Source: Dendrophyllia cribrosa | Lineage: Eukaryota > Cnidaria > Anthozoa > Scleractinia > Dendrophylliidae | DNA length: 64,000 nucleotides | Direction of reading: 5' to 3' | Assembly: GCA_024195265.1 (NCBI GenBank) | Contig: JAJLRJ010000010.1 | Span: forward strand, 7,162,581-7,226,580 | Shown: positions 10,577 to 21,674 of the stretch, piece by piece | Position numbering within the stretch: position 1 is the first letter of the stretch | Layout of the letters: every line of letters starts with the position of its first letter | The notes under the pieces: model-generated | Told to the model about the DNA's origin: nothing | The model's database searches: none | Seen by the model: only the letters and a program-made list of their open reading frames with translations | Translations under genes and position numbers: made by a program

Positions 10577-10700
10577 GTACTGGTCACGCGTGACGGAACA
10601 TGGCTGTAATTCTAGTAGATTCTGGAATGTTCCAGTCACCAGAGTCCTTAGGCTAACTGCTCAGCGGAGAGTCGTCCGAGTGTCTTCTGATTGGCAAATA
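10577..10700 (+). promoter_or_regulatory. Distal half of promoter block 1, copy A (one heat-shock element)
   Basis: The sequence matches 39536-39681 and 40395-40540. It holds the palindrome TCACGCGTGA, one three-unit heat-shock element (TTCTGGAATGTTC at 10620-10632) and an inverted CCAAT box (ATTGG, 10690-10694). Compared with the other copies, about 27 bp between two heat-shock elements are missing, as if they had recombined into one. The Penelope-like insert at 10701 separates this part from the first exon. Confidence 0.65.
10688..10700. repeat. Target-site duplication of the Penelope-like element, left
   Basis: TGATTGGCAAATA occurs here and again at 12566-12578, bracketing the retroelement. 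The unbroken site is visible in the sister block at 40526-40538. Confidence 0.75.
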
Positions 10701-10751
10701 AATGGGGTTAGTTTCTAGAGAAACTGTGGTGCTGCGTCGGTGGGGGGATGA

Positions 10752-11302
10752 AACACGAGAATTTAGTTTTATCGACTGAGTCGATAAGGTAAATTGACCA
10801 CCGTAAAAAGATTCAAATAGCTGACGTTTCGAGCGCTAGCCCTTCGTCGGAGCGAATCAAGGAATTGTGGGTAGTGTGTGGTTTTATATAGTAAGCGGTG
10901 GAGCTACGCTATTGGTGGAAGTTTGGTGACGTGAAAAACAAATGTAGATTAGTTGAATGAAAAGCGTTCGTTGATTCCGTGGGGTTTGAGAGTGCCGATT
11001 TGAAAGATGATTTTTTGTTCTAGGTTTTTACGGCTTTCTGTGTTACCCTGGTGTAGGGAAAGGCCGCAGATTGTCATGTGTTGTTTAGAATGGTTAGTAA
11101 GATTAAAATGGCGCGCGACTGGTTTGGATGCGTCTTTGTCATTTTTTTCAACGTCTCGGAGATGTTCACGAAAACGGTCGCCCAGTCTCCTCCCTGTTTC
11201 GCCAATGTATATCTTTTTGCAAAAAGTACATGTTATGCAGTAGATAACATTTACGGAGGTGCATGTAAAACGATCAGTGATTTTAATAGATCGTTTGGGT
11301 CT
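10752..11302 (-). repeat. Inverted copy of the Penelope element 3' end
   Basis: This is the reverse complement of roughly 12020-12565, with near-perfect identity by eye. The identical frames on opposite strands are the same endonuclease sequence. A short direct repeat AATAGATCGTTTGGGTCT marks the junction near 11285-11325. Confidence 0.85.
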
Positions 11303-11319
11303 ACCAATAGATCGTTTGG

Positions 11320-12372
11320 GTCTGCATTGGCGCTACCTCTTCCAGTAAAGAGGAACTTAATCAATTCATAACTTCTGTCAATACTTTTCATCCAGCTCTA
11401 AAATATACCTGGGAAATTTCCGAAACCTCAGTCGCTTTTCTTGACATTAATATTTCAATCAACGGTAACAGTTTATCCACAAGTGTGCACTACAAACCTA
11501 CAGATTCCCACAGTTATCTGTTACATTCATCCTCACATCCATCGCACGTTAAAAACGCCATTCCGTATTCTCAATTTCTCAGACTTCGACGTCTATGTAG
11601 TGATGACTCTGATTTTTCCAACAAATCAGAAGAAATGTGCCAGTTTTTCAAGAAACGTGGGTACCCTGACTCTGTTGTTAATACGGGCCAACAACGTGCA
11701 CAACAGATCGACAGACAATCAGCACTACAAATGCCACAGATGGAAGAGAACGAGAGAATTCCATTCACCCTCACTTTCCACCCACACAACAACACAGTCA
11801 AAAGCATCATTTTAAAAAATTTCAAATTACTCCAAAACGACCCCGAAACTGGCAGAATTTTTTCACAACCCCCACTAATTTCATTCAAACGTGACAAAAA
11901 CATAGGCAACTTTCTAGTTACGAGCGCACTGAAATCTGACGATGTACCGGGAACTTTCAAATGCACACGCACACGATGTAACACTTGTCCTTTCATTCAC
12001 AACGCGGACAAAATAACAGGACCCAAACGATCTATTAAAATCACTGATCGTTTTACATGCACCTCCGTAAATGTTATCTACTGCATAACATGTACTTTTT
12101 GCAAAAAGATATACATTGGCGAAACAGGGAGGAGACTGGGCGACCGTTTTCGTGAACATCTCCGAGACGTTGAAAAAAATGACAAAGACGCATCCAAACC
12201 AGTCGCGCGCCATTTTAATCTTACTAACCATTCTAAACAACACATGACAATCTGCGGCCTTTCCCTACACCAGGGTAACACAGAAAGCCGTAAAAACCTA
12301 GAACAAAAAATCATCTTTCAAATCGGCACTCTCAAACCCCACGGAATCAACGAACGCTTTTCATTCAACTAA
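11320..12372 (+). pseudogene. Penelope-like RT C-terminus plus GIY-YIG endonuclease
   Basis: A single frame is open from about 11320 to the stop at 12372. The first ATG is at 11485, but coding similarity starts further upstream (ELNQFITSVNTFHPALKY, SVAFLDINI, HYKPTDSHSYL), which is the RT thumb region of Penelope-like elements. Then come a Cys-bearing linker (CTRTRCNTCPF) and the endonuclease: VIYCITCTFCKKIYIGETG is the GIY-YIG core with the CxxC pair typical of these elements, followed by R-GDRFREHLRDV. The RT finger and palm with the YxDD catalytic site are absent, so the copy is 5' truncated and cannot make a full protein. The remaining frame is uninterrupted, suggesting a recent insertion. 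Confidence 0.85.
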
Positions 12373-12468
12373 TCTACATTTGTTTTTCACGTCACCAAAC
12401 TTCCACCAATAGCGTAGCTCCACCGCTTACTATATAAAACCACACACTACCCACAATTCCTTGATTCG

Positions 12469-12501
12469 CTCCGACGAAGGGCTAGCGCTCGAAACGTCAG
12501 C
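12469..12501 (+). other. Possible hammerhead-like motif at Penelope element end
   Basis: The stretch CTCCGACGAAGG...CTCGAAACGTCAGC resembles the conserved CUGANGA...GAAA...GUC layout of hammerhead ribozymes, which are established in the repeated ends of many Penelope-like elements. The second core base is C instead of U, so activity is doubtful. The inverted copy carries the same motif at about 10818-10850. Confidence 0.3.
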
Positions 12502-12565
12502 TATTTGAATCTTTTTACGGTGGTCAATTTACCTTATCGACTCAGTCGATAAAACTAAATTCTCG

Positions 12566-12578
12566 TGATTGGCAAATA
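12566..12578. repeat. Target-site duplication of the Penelope-like element, right
   Basis: TGATTGGCAAATA, identical to 10688-10700. Confidence 0.75.
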
Positions 12579-13798
12579 GATGACGTTCTGGAAAAATTCC
12601 CTTCTTGTCAGCCTCTTATCTTCAGTAGGGACGCTACGTTGAGGTTTTTTAATTTAATCTTGATTTATAGTTCATCACTTCATCATGAAATCCCAAACCT
12701 TAACACCATTATTTGTACTTTTCACCTTCCCGCTTCTTGGGCTCACTTCAGGTAAGTTAAAGTAATTTTTCTTTCGTTGTTAATTCAGGATTAATTTACG
12801 CCTTCTGGTCACTTGCTTCCTTTTAATATACATGCATCGTAACATATATTCGGACGCGACGGAGCTTAACTAAAACCGAGGATTTAGGCCGGTTATTTAA
12901 ACGAAGTCTAACCCTTTGCTTCTTATTTATAATCTAACTTAGACAATTTATGGACCTCGACATCATAAGTGGGTCATTTACATAAATAAATGTTTTACTA
13001 GTCTGTGCCATAATATGCCTTCTTGACATTGATGTTTACAGTAAATAACGTTTAAATATCAGGTTGGGCGGTAATTGGTTTACAACGCGGTTTTATTAGA
13101 TAACGTCTAAACTTCGTTTAAATAACCGGGCATTAAGTTTTTTTTTTTTGACAAAGAAAATGCTCACACATAATTCCGGCATTAATGGTGATTTTTCGAT
13201 AACAATTTTCCCACCATAAGAAGTTATATTTTTTGGAGCAGTTATTTTAATTGTAACAGTTCATTCACACCGGCCCGGTACAATGCAGCAGTAATGAACC
13301 GTGAAATACTTTATTAAATAAAAGGCAAATACAACAATTAAGCCGACATTTCGTGTTTCAATCCCGTCTTTGATCGTAAGCACATTCAAGTAGACCACTC
13401 GAAGTGATTCGATTTGACGGCATAACAGTAAAGAAACAAGTTTGATGTGAAAACTTTCAACGGAAACTGTTCAATCATTTTTAAAGTTTCTCCAACGTTT
13501 TAATTTTAAACGGCGTTGTGAATTTGCCGCTTATCACCTGCACCACGATACGTTCGACACGGAATAACACCACGTGTTCGTGTGTCAAGCACACGGCGGG
13601 ACATCAAATATTTGTTTTTAAAAAACTTTACCTGCATCGTGTTTTAATTACGACAAAATGGAGTGAATATCAAGGTGCAAAAACAAATCTTAGTTTATGT
13701 GCGCTACTCACAATCCAAAAAAACCTGTAAAAAGGTTTGTATTATCCAAAGAGTCACTGAAGAGTTGAGCGCTTTGCAATCAAAGTTTTGAGTAAGTT
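12568..13798 (+). repeat. Duplicated block 1, copy A (promoter end, signal exon, intron start)
   Basis: Almost identical over about 1.2 kb to 40527-41791, including intron sequence, so the duplication is recent. By eye the differences are few substitutions and small indels. One is important: TTCTGGAAAAATTCCC here replaces the longer version with TATAAAAGTGGG, a 13-bp loss that removes both the TATA box and the left half of the kappa-B-like site. Confidence 0.85.
12685..12751 (+). CDS. Signal-peptide first exon, block 1 copy A (alternative exon of IgSF gene A)
   Basis: ATG at 12685 opens 22 codons that read as a signal peptide (MKSQTLTP then LFVLFTFPLLGLTS). The exon ends at CAG|GTAAGT in phase 1. 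The nearest phase-1 acceptor that fits is the Ig exon at 17540, so this may be an alternative first exon of gene A. The exon is identical by eye to 40657-40723. Its promoter has lost the TATA box and is split by a retroelement, so it may be silent. Confidence 0.6.
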
Positions 13799-13814
13799 AA
13801 TTCAATGCCCTTTA

Positions 13815-14148
13815 AAGCTGTACATGTGTACTAGTTCGGCATGTTGCTGCTAGTTTTTCATTTTCCCCCTTGATTTTCGCAGGACCAGTGACAAATATGA
13901 TTGGCTTGTTCAAATACAAATGTTCGAGGATTCGAATGCAGCTAGCTGCCTCCAGCTTAGGCTCGATTTCCGCCGCTTTCTCGCGTCCGGTAATCGAGCC
14001 TACCGCCAGGTTTCTGGAATATTGAGACCGCGGGATATTAACCAATCAGCGGAAGAGACTACAATAAGGGATACTATAATAAGGGATACATGAAGTACAC
14101 ATACAATCGGAGTTGAAGCGGGAAATTCACGTCAACACCAGCGGAGTA
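13815..14148 (+). promoter_or_regulatory. Promoter block 2, copy A
   Basis: Homologous to 54108-54396. Shared landmarks are CTTGATTTTCGCAGGAC, AAATATGATTGGCTTGTTC, a heat-shock-like site TTCTGGAATATTG (14012-14024, last unit imperfect) and a CCAAT box in CCAATCAGCGG (14042-14052). Copy A has an extra stretch with CGATTTCCGCCGCTTTCTCG, which the other copy lacks. ATAATAAGG near 14071 could serve as a weak TATA-like element. Confidence 0.5.
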
Positions 14149-17100
14149 ATGATGGAAAAACTATTTGTTCTTTTATATACAACCCTTCAAATGACTCTTT
14201 TAATAAGATGCACTGCAGGTGAGTCACAACAACTGTGCTTATGTAAAATGATCGCGTTTTGGGGTTATTTTGTTTCTCGTAAATATCCTAATAATCTTCA
14301 CAGTCGAACGCATAGCATCCACGCGTGGCATGCATGCCATGTCAGTTTCGCGTAAGTTTCTTTTTTCTTTACTTTTGGGTGCAACGCAGAGCTTTGTTTT
14401 CTTCTGACAAAGAAAATAATATAGGAGTGAATCCGTGATTCCATCTGGGTTCGGCCTTATTCGATTGGAAAGAGATTTCCGATTTTAATAGCTTGCTTTT
14501 TATCACCTTACGCATGCCGTAAAAAAAATTCAGAAACATTAAAAGCAGATTTAGATTCCAAAATGTTTATAGAATTGCAGTGAGTTTAAAACTACACATC
14601 TGGGCCAAATTTTGAAACGCAAGAGCATTTCGTTCAAGAGTAATTTACATGTAGGCGAACGAGTATTTATAGACATTTTTATAGTAAGAAATGTATGGAG
14701 CGGCCATCTTTTATAGTGCCCCACGGCACCAACATGGCGGCCAAAACTTCAAAGTCTTAATTACACCCAAAATATTGGATTCACTATAAGTTCCATAAAA
14801 TTGTCTTATAAGCATCTACACTCTATAATGCAAAAATAATTTGCAACTGGTTCAATTTTGTTTATTTTCACGGCTTATCTGAAATAGCTTGACGAATTGT
14901 GACACATTTAAAATCTTTAAAATTCGGAAGCAAAACATCGTTAAAACCACAGGTGAACCAAGCACAATATGCGAGTAGGGAAACTGGGTACTAGAATTGA
15001 GCTTTGTTTAGCTTTGTTTTGCTTTGCAACATTTGCGAAAGTTTCTGCACGAAATTTATAACTTTTGTCTTAAAAAGCATTCTCTTGTAAGTAATTAACT
15101 TCGCCATTTCAAGGGGTTTTCACTGCTGCGAAAAGTTTACTTACCCGGTGGAGGCGCGTGCTGAAATGGACGGCGGTGCGTACCAGTAGTGGGGGATAAA
15201 ATCTTCTCGCGGGATCGAGGTTGTAGCCACTTTTCGTCCTCACGGCTAATGGCCGCCATCGTCGAGCGAGATGGTGAAGTTCGGCGTTGGATTGCGTCTC
15301 GAAAGTGTGAGTTATTGGCAATAAAATTACGGAAAAAGTTGGAACAACTATCGATCTTGTTGAATACGGGGATAGAGGGACAATGTGTGTTCTTCTTGCA
15401 TTTCATCGACCGCGTTTACTTGCGCGGCCTCGTCGACCCGACCAAAATAGTTTCCAACCTTGTCTTATATTTATCCATGATGTAGCGCATGGAAGAAAAT
15501 ACTCAAATACAGGCCATGGAGGGACCCAATGAACAAACAAAGACACCAGGTTACATGTCAACACTTTATTTCAAACTTCATTTGTACTTTTTAAGACAAA
15601 AGTTATAAATTTCGTGCAGAAACTTTCGCAAATGTTGCAAAGCAAAACAAAGCTAAACAAAGCTCAATTCTAGTACCCAGTTTCCCTACTCGCATATTGT
15701 GCTTGGTTCACCTGTGTTAAAACCGGAAACTATTTTATCCTAGTGATACGTAAATTTCATTACAATAGGCCATTTCCGAGTTGCCTTTAGCCTCTCTATC
15801 AAAGCGAGGCGAGGTGTGCAACCTTTCATATAAAAATGAGTTTTCATTCACATGCAAATAAGTTTTGATTTGCGTATGAAAGGTTTCGCACCTAGCCTCG
15901 CTTTGATAGAGAGGCTAAAGGCAACTCGGAAATGGCCTATTACTCAATGATAATTCTAAGTTTAATAATTTCAATGAACTCATTTCTACAGTATATGTTA
16001 ATACTGGTATGTAACTGATACCAATTACATATCTATAGTTTAATTACGTTTACATGTATCTCAAGGAAGACTACTTGTAAAAGCCCGCAGTCGCATTGTA
16101 ATGGGTACAACAAATGATGCAAACTTTGCTGGAAAGGGCTTAATAAGTTAATTCTAAGTCGAAGTTTGATCCACTGCTTCCGTTTCCGAAACTTTTCTTC
16201 ACTGGGAAATTTAAGATCTTGCATCAAATTTGTACTGGAAGAAATATGGTTTGGAAAAAATTTATGTGATCGATCGCCGTAAAATTACAGACGATTTTAT
16301 AATAAACATAACAATAATTTCCAGCTTCTGCTGCAAAATTAAAGCCCCTTGATGTCGACATAAATCTTATAGCTAATGTTTAAAACTGCAGTACTGATGA
16401 GGTGAATATCTATGTGATGTCATTTACAGTAGTATTTAATATATGAAACCAAAATTTATTATAATTGAAAAAATGTTACAAAGTGCAAAGTAAATTATTA
16501 TTTATGACTGGGGATCTTCTTTGAAAAGCTCAAAAGTAGAGCTGCCACTTAATTAGTAAGTCCATGTTTCTACCATTTTGGTTGCATGTGCTTTCTTTGT
16601 TCATGAAAACGTTGTTTTCCCCTTCACTGACACATTATTACCCCCTGACACAGTTATTAAATAATTATTACATTATCAGTTTATCTTGTAAGAAAACAAG
16701 GTAACAAGTTGCTAGGCTGCATTATTACATGTAGTTTCGAGTGAAATCTCAATCATCAATAAGTGGCTTCCCCTGGGAATCGTCAGGTGTTTGTTGCCAG
16801 AGGGTGTGGGGGGAAAATATTACTTTTGTTCATAAGAAGAGTGTACCCAGACTGCAGGGCTGTCATTAAAAGCCATCACCATAGCATCTGTCACGGTTAA
16901 GTACACTTGATGGGACCTTGATGTTACGGGTGATCTTGCCTGTTATATGTTAAATTTACTGACAAAGCAATGTTCAAGCTTGTTACAGGTGTTAAGATCA
17001 GAGCAACGCTTGTTTCAAATCTTAATGACAGCCCTGCCCAAGGGATTTGTAGTATGAGGACAACAGTCTAGCCCCTTGACAATTCATGCATGTTTTAGAG

Positions 17101-20100
17101 GATGTTCACTTTATTTGCACACAAGTTTTTTTTGTTTAAGTATTCCTTAATTATATTCAGCAATAGTCCATTTTACAGTTGTGCTTGGTGACCTTGCCTT
17201 TGAGTGGAAGTGAGGCTGGAGGTGACCTTGCTTTGATACAAACCTTTCTGCCTTTCATATGTTAATAATGCTTTACTCATGCTAACAAGGTTAATTTACA
17301 TCTGAAAAGCTTTAAGGTCTGTATCATAACAAGGTTAAATAATGTATATGTAAATATGTATGTAAATATGTATGTAAGGTCAATTTCAGCCTCGATCGCT
17401 TCCACTCAAAGGCCAGGACACTAAGAAGACAACTGTAAAATGGTCTATTAGAACAAGGCAAATCAATAATTATTGTGATTTCATTGCAAAGATTTTTACA
17501 GTTTACAACAGTACCTGCCATATGTTTTTTTTTCACTAGTGACTGAAGGCAAGAACTTGGACAAAATCCCAATTGTATGGCCAGTGGGTCATGGTACAAA
17601 CCGGATTTCCTGTCACCAATTTCAGAAAATTATGTCTGATCTACCAAATAAGTTCCAGTATCTAGTTTGGCATAAGTGTGTGGAAAACTGCCAATCAAAA
17701 GAGAATCATATCTGGAAACCAATAGCCAGAATGAATCATGAGGGGAGTATCCATTATGAAAACAGCACCGATGCGTTCTACGCCCTGTATACTGATGGAA
17801 TTTTGGAGATCCAAAATGTAACTGTGGTCGACAATAACACTGAATACCGATGCGATGCACGTACGTGGGATTTGACGTCTGATCACATAATGCTTCGTTA
17901 TTATAAAGAACAACAAGGTAAAAACGTGGCAGTTGTAGTCTCACTGAAGTCAGTTAGTGGTGGGCAGGGTGGATGCTTGGTTTGTTTGTTGTCTCATGTC
18001 AGACCATGCAAGGTTGTTCCAGAGAATTAATTTTGTTCTTTGAAATTTAGTCATATTCATATGTATTACAATGTATAATTTTTAAAAAAGATAAACAATT
18101 CTCCAGCTACAGCTGTAAGAACATCACATGTTATAAACCACATTTTCACTGATTTCCTTAATAAGCTTAGTTTTGTATTGATTTATGTACCAATTGAACT
18201 ATATGTGTATGAAGTTACACCTGATCTTACAAAGTTTTGTTTCCATGGGTAAAGTATAAACCATGAATGATGTGATCAATGGTTGTTTGGGAAACAAAAC
18301 AAATAATTATTGTTGTTTTTTGTAAATTAATTGCACATTTTTATAACAAAGTATGCTCAAAATCATCCTCTTTAAATAATTTAGGAATGAATAGATCTCA
18401 AATATTAATATATGAAATGTTAACAACTCTTATTTGCCTTTATAATTTTATACAGGTATGACCAGAATCCCATTGTCGTATCGTTTATTTGTTAAGCAGT
18501 TTTCCTATCAAAAAAAAATATGTGGTGTGCAATGGCAATGATTGCATTTTAGCTTTCAATTTTTTCTCAATAACATGACATTATTGGATCTCTGTGGTAA
18601 TTATTCAAATGTTGCACACCTAATGTCACCTTGCACACCCAAGATTACATGTATCTTCAACACCTAATAAAATGTTGTACACCCAATATCATGTTGCACA
18701 CCTAATGTTGACTTGCACACCTAATGTCAAGGCAACTGCTGAGCATGAAGTTAACATATATAACCGCTGACCGGTACATCGGAAGCTTGCAACATGGTGG
18801 CAAACGCGATCAGGAGCAGCGTCTGTAGCATGCTTCAGGAAATGAGCCGAAAAATATGGTCACACTAAAAGCCTTGAGCATTTGCCTGTAGTTTACTGCC
18901 TACCAGACACTTGGCTTTGAACAGGAGCAAAAATACTTCTGCTTCTACGCTGAACACTTGTACATTGTACACTTGGCGCCAATATATTTTTTTGTGTGTT
19001 CTACTCTATCGATTGTAAAGTAAATGTAATCCATTTCGTCCAATCGTAAGTTCCTAGATATTAATTTCCAGCTTATTTCCTGAAGCCTGCTACAGACACT
19101 GCTCCTGATTGCATTTGCGATTTGTTTGTTGCAAGCCTCTGATGTACTGGTCAGTGGTTATAATATGTTAACTTCATGCTCAGAGTTACCTTGTAATTTT
19201 TGCAGTTATACTGTTTTTTTTATTTATGCAGTTTTATTTTAAATTTTAATGTGTAGCTGTTTTAGCTTTTATCATGACATGTTCATGTATGCATGCATTA
19301 TACTTGTTGTGTTGACTCTTAAGATTTGATTAGTATAATTTTTGTAGCACTTTCAACTTTTTATGTACAGTGTATACAATGGACAAAGTCATTATTCAGT
19401 TAAAGTGCCCAATAACCCATTTTTTTATTTTCTCACCTGAATCAAAATGTCATCCAAGGACCTTCCGCGACAACATTTTACAATTTGGATAAAACAAGAT
19501 TGTTTTATAACTGTTTCATTATCTTCAAAATTCAATATTATTGTGGCCTACTTGCCCTGCTGATTTAGGCCAACAGGCTCACATTGTGACGTAGATTCAG
19601 GAACGCTTGTTGTTTGGCAGTCATCGACAGAAGAAAGCTTTAGTGAATCGGAAAGTTACAATGTTGAAGAACCAAGCAGTCAACATCTTTCAAACATTTT
19701 AGCTATACCAGCTAATCACAGTGACGAACTTCCAAGTGGGAGCAAGTACGTCACAGCTCCTTTGCAGACTGAGAGAGGACTAAAGCGAATGGTGAGCCAA
19801 AATGGCAGCAAATTTGAAAGTTTTATAATATTTAACAAATTGCGTTTTGTGTACATGTAAGTCGCAAAATTTTTTTGCAGAAAGTCCTTGGGTGACATTT
19901 CAATTCAGGTGAAAAAATATAAAAATTTGGGTTATAGGCACTTCCTAGGACTTGTGACATGCATTTGATCATATCTCTTTGTGATACTTCATAAGTAATA
20001 AATTACTATAATTGCATGTTACACACGTGTATATTATTATCATTTTTATCATGAAATAATTTTATAATTATTATTGATCTACATTAAGCTTTAGATTTTA

Positions 20101-20887
20101 TTGACATGTACATGTAACATTCTTTGCTTTCTCTTTAATTCATTCCAAACAGAAAACAGTAACACATGTACATGCCCAGCTATGTACAACACCACCAATG
20201 GCTCAGGTGAAAATTATTTTTGTTCAGATATAGTAACATGTACATGTACATTCAGTTTTACATGAAACATAAAATAAGGATTAATATCACACACGGGCAA
20301 TTTCTACAGCATCCGGAACTTTAAAGGAAACATGCGATATTACTTGTTTATAATGTAGAGGACAAAATTATAGGGAAACCTTTCAGACTTTTCAAGAGTC
20401 ACTCAGACTTGAAACAGACCCAAAGTGAAAATACTCTCTCGCAAACTGACAAGAAAAACTTTCAACTTATTGTTTTTAAATAAATTTCTAATGTCAAAGA
20501 TACATTTGGCTGTTATGTACATCTAGAGAACAATAAACCTAATTGATGCTCAACCAATCAGGAGCGAGTAATTTTGCGCTCAATTAAGAAAAAATGCCTT
20601 CTTTGTCAGCCAATCAGCATTCAGTAATTTTCCCCTGTATATTATAAAAATAGTAAATGACAGATATGAACGGGAAAGAAATTTTTCAAAACAATGTTCT
20701 TTGTTGTTTTAATAAGTAAACTCAAGCTAATTAATAAGGTTAGATTACAGGCAGATTTCCAGAAAATAGGACAAACTGTGACAAAAGGACTTTGTATAAA
20801 CTATGCTGGTAGATCTAATTTAAGCAATAGAGTACATGTACTGTAGCTCAAAAGTTTGTGCCCCTTTTTTGTTTGTTTGTTTTTTTC

Positions 20888-20919
<32 letters not shown>

Positions 20920-21674
20920 GTACAAATTCAATGTTAAACTATTTTTTATTTATTCTGTCTGTGTTTTATTTATTCAGCAATTTTTTTTCCATCAATACAA
21001 AATGAGGTGTTGATTGGCCACCTGTTCATAAACTTAAAGCATCAAACAAACATGTTAATAACAATTAATATAGGCCTGCCTTGTTAAAGGTCAGCAGTTT
21101 GGATTACATTTATACACCCTGGATTATCAGCATTCTAAAAAAATGCCCTAAAGCTCCACCAAACCAGTGTAACAGTAACAAAAACTGAATAAATTAATTT
21201 TAGCAAGAAAGGGCCCCTTCTGAACTTACAGTTGTAGTATCATTTTGCCTTTTCCTGATGCTTGGCTATGATATAGCTGGACATTTTTTACTTCATTTCT
21301 GTTTTCTTGTAGGCAAACCTAGTGAGTCAAATGAATCATCTACAGTCCAGAGCTGGGCCCTCACTGGCAAAATTTTAGTGGCTCTCTTTATAGTGTCCAT
21401 CGCGATTAATTTGATTCTTGCCCGTACCTATCTAAAAACGTGTTGCCTCAGACTTTTTGAGAACATCAGTGGCCTATTTCAAAATGAAATTATGTCTAGT
21501 GGTGATGTGCATCATCAAAATCCCACATTTGAGGTTCCTAACTGTGATGGTGGAGAGAAGTCTAACACAAAGGAAAATGTTCCTGGTACTGATGCTGGTG
21601 AAGAGATTCCTTTAGGAATTCAGGAAAACAATACTGACAACGATGTATTACGATACAACACTTTAGGGTTGTAG
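14149..21674 (+). CDS. IgSF gene A: single-Ig-domain membrane receptor with ITIM-like tail
   Basis: Four exons, all joined in phase 1: 14149-14218 (signal peptide MMEKLFVLLYTTLQMTLL), 17540-17917 (Ig domain), 20153-20206 (18-residue stalk with NTT and NGS glycosylation sequons), 21313-21674 (TM and tail). The predicted protein is 287 aa. In the V-like Ig domain, Cys48 and Cys128 are the core pair, Trp67 is in strand C, and extra Cys70 and Cys74 follow it (WHKC..C). The motif before Cys128 is NNTEYRC, close to the usual DxGxYxC. The TM segment is about residues 185-205 (ILVALFIVSIAINLILA), followed by a CC pair. The tail of about 80 residues ends VLRYNTLGL. LRYNTL fits the ITIM pattern [S/I/V/L]xYxx[I/L/V], with Tyr282. 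By family knowledge such receptors sit on the cell surface, and ITIM tails recruit SH2 phosphatases. Ligand and role are unknown. A second signal exon at 12685 could replace exon 1. Confidence 0.7.
14948..15716. mobile_element. Long-TIR foldback element (769 bp)
   Basis: About 130 bp at each end are near-perfect inverted copies (CACAGGTGAACCAAGCAC...). They are flanked by TTAAAAC on both sides (14941-14947, 15717-15723). Long TIRs are typical of Mutator-like elements, though the 7-bp duplication is a little short for them. The interior (about 15080-15585) contains a GC-richer stretch with an open frame (15189-15485) that may be captured DNA; its product was not recognised. Confidence 0.7.
15764..15941. 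mobile_element. Palindromic MITE
   Basis: A near-perfect palindrome: AATAGGCCATTTCCGAGTTG... at the left is matched by ...CAACTCGGAAATGGCCTATT at the right, with arms of about 55-80 bp. Confidence 0.75.
15942..17161. other. Intron 1 of IgSF gene A, no feature recognised
   Basis: AT-rich sequence with no convincing exon, repeat boundary or RNA gene. Confidence 0.5.
17162..17449. mobile_element. MITE in intron 1 of gene A
   Basis: The ends AATAGTCCATTTTACAGTTG and (from the right) AATAGACCATTTTACAGTTG are inverted copies that continue through GCCTTTGAGTGGAAG. Length is 288 bp. It ends about 90 bp before the Ig exon. Confidence 0.7.
18596..18725 (+). repeat. Short imperfect tandem repeats
   Basis: The word TTGCACACCTAATGT recurs about six times with variants at 18-25-bp spacing. 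Confidence 0.55.
18731..19190. mobile_element. Long-TIR MITE (about 460 bp)
   Basis: Left CTGAGCATGAAGTTAACATA and onward for about 110 bp is mirrored at the right end, sharing CAGGAGCAG, GTCTGTAGCA and GCTTCAGGAAAT. Noncoding interior. Confidence 0.7.
19403..19943. mobile_element. Inverted-repeat element in intron 2 of gene A
   Basis: The ends AAGTGCCCAATAACCC and AAGTGCCTATAACCC (from the right) lead into matching CACCTGAAT...AATGTCA-CCAAGGAC stretches, giving about 75-bp imperfect arms. No open frame of note. Confidence 0.65.
20895..20920. repeat. Poly-G run (26 bp)
   Basis: A single homopolymer in intron 3 of gene A, preceded by a T-rich stretch. Its true length is uncertain in assembly. 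Confidence 0.9.

Larger units (their letters stand above)
10701..12565 (+). mobile_element. Penelope-like retroelement, 5' truncated with inverted end copy
   Basis: The insert is bracketed by a 13-bp direct repeat. Its right part encodes the end of a reverse transcriptase and a GIY-YIG endonuclease. Its left part (10752-11302) is a near-identical reverse complement of the right end (about 12020-12565). Such an arrangement of a truncated copy joined to an inverted tail is known for Penelope-like elements. It has landed in the promoter of the adjacent IgSF first exon. Confidence 0.85.

Noticed and set aside
11571..11996. Minus-strand frames over the Penelope-like element
   Set aside because: Antisense shadows of the RT/endonuclease frame. 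Those at 11007-11371 and 12078-12243 match each other only because the element end is present in inverted orientation.
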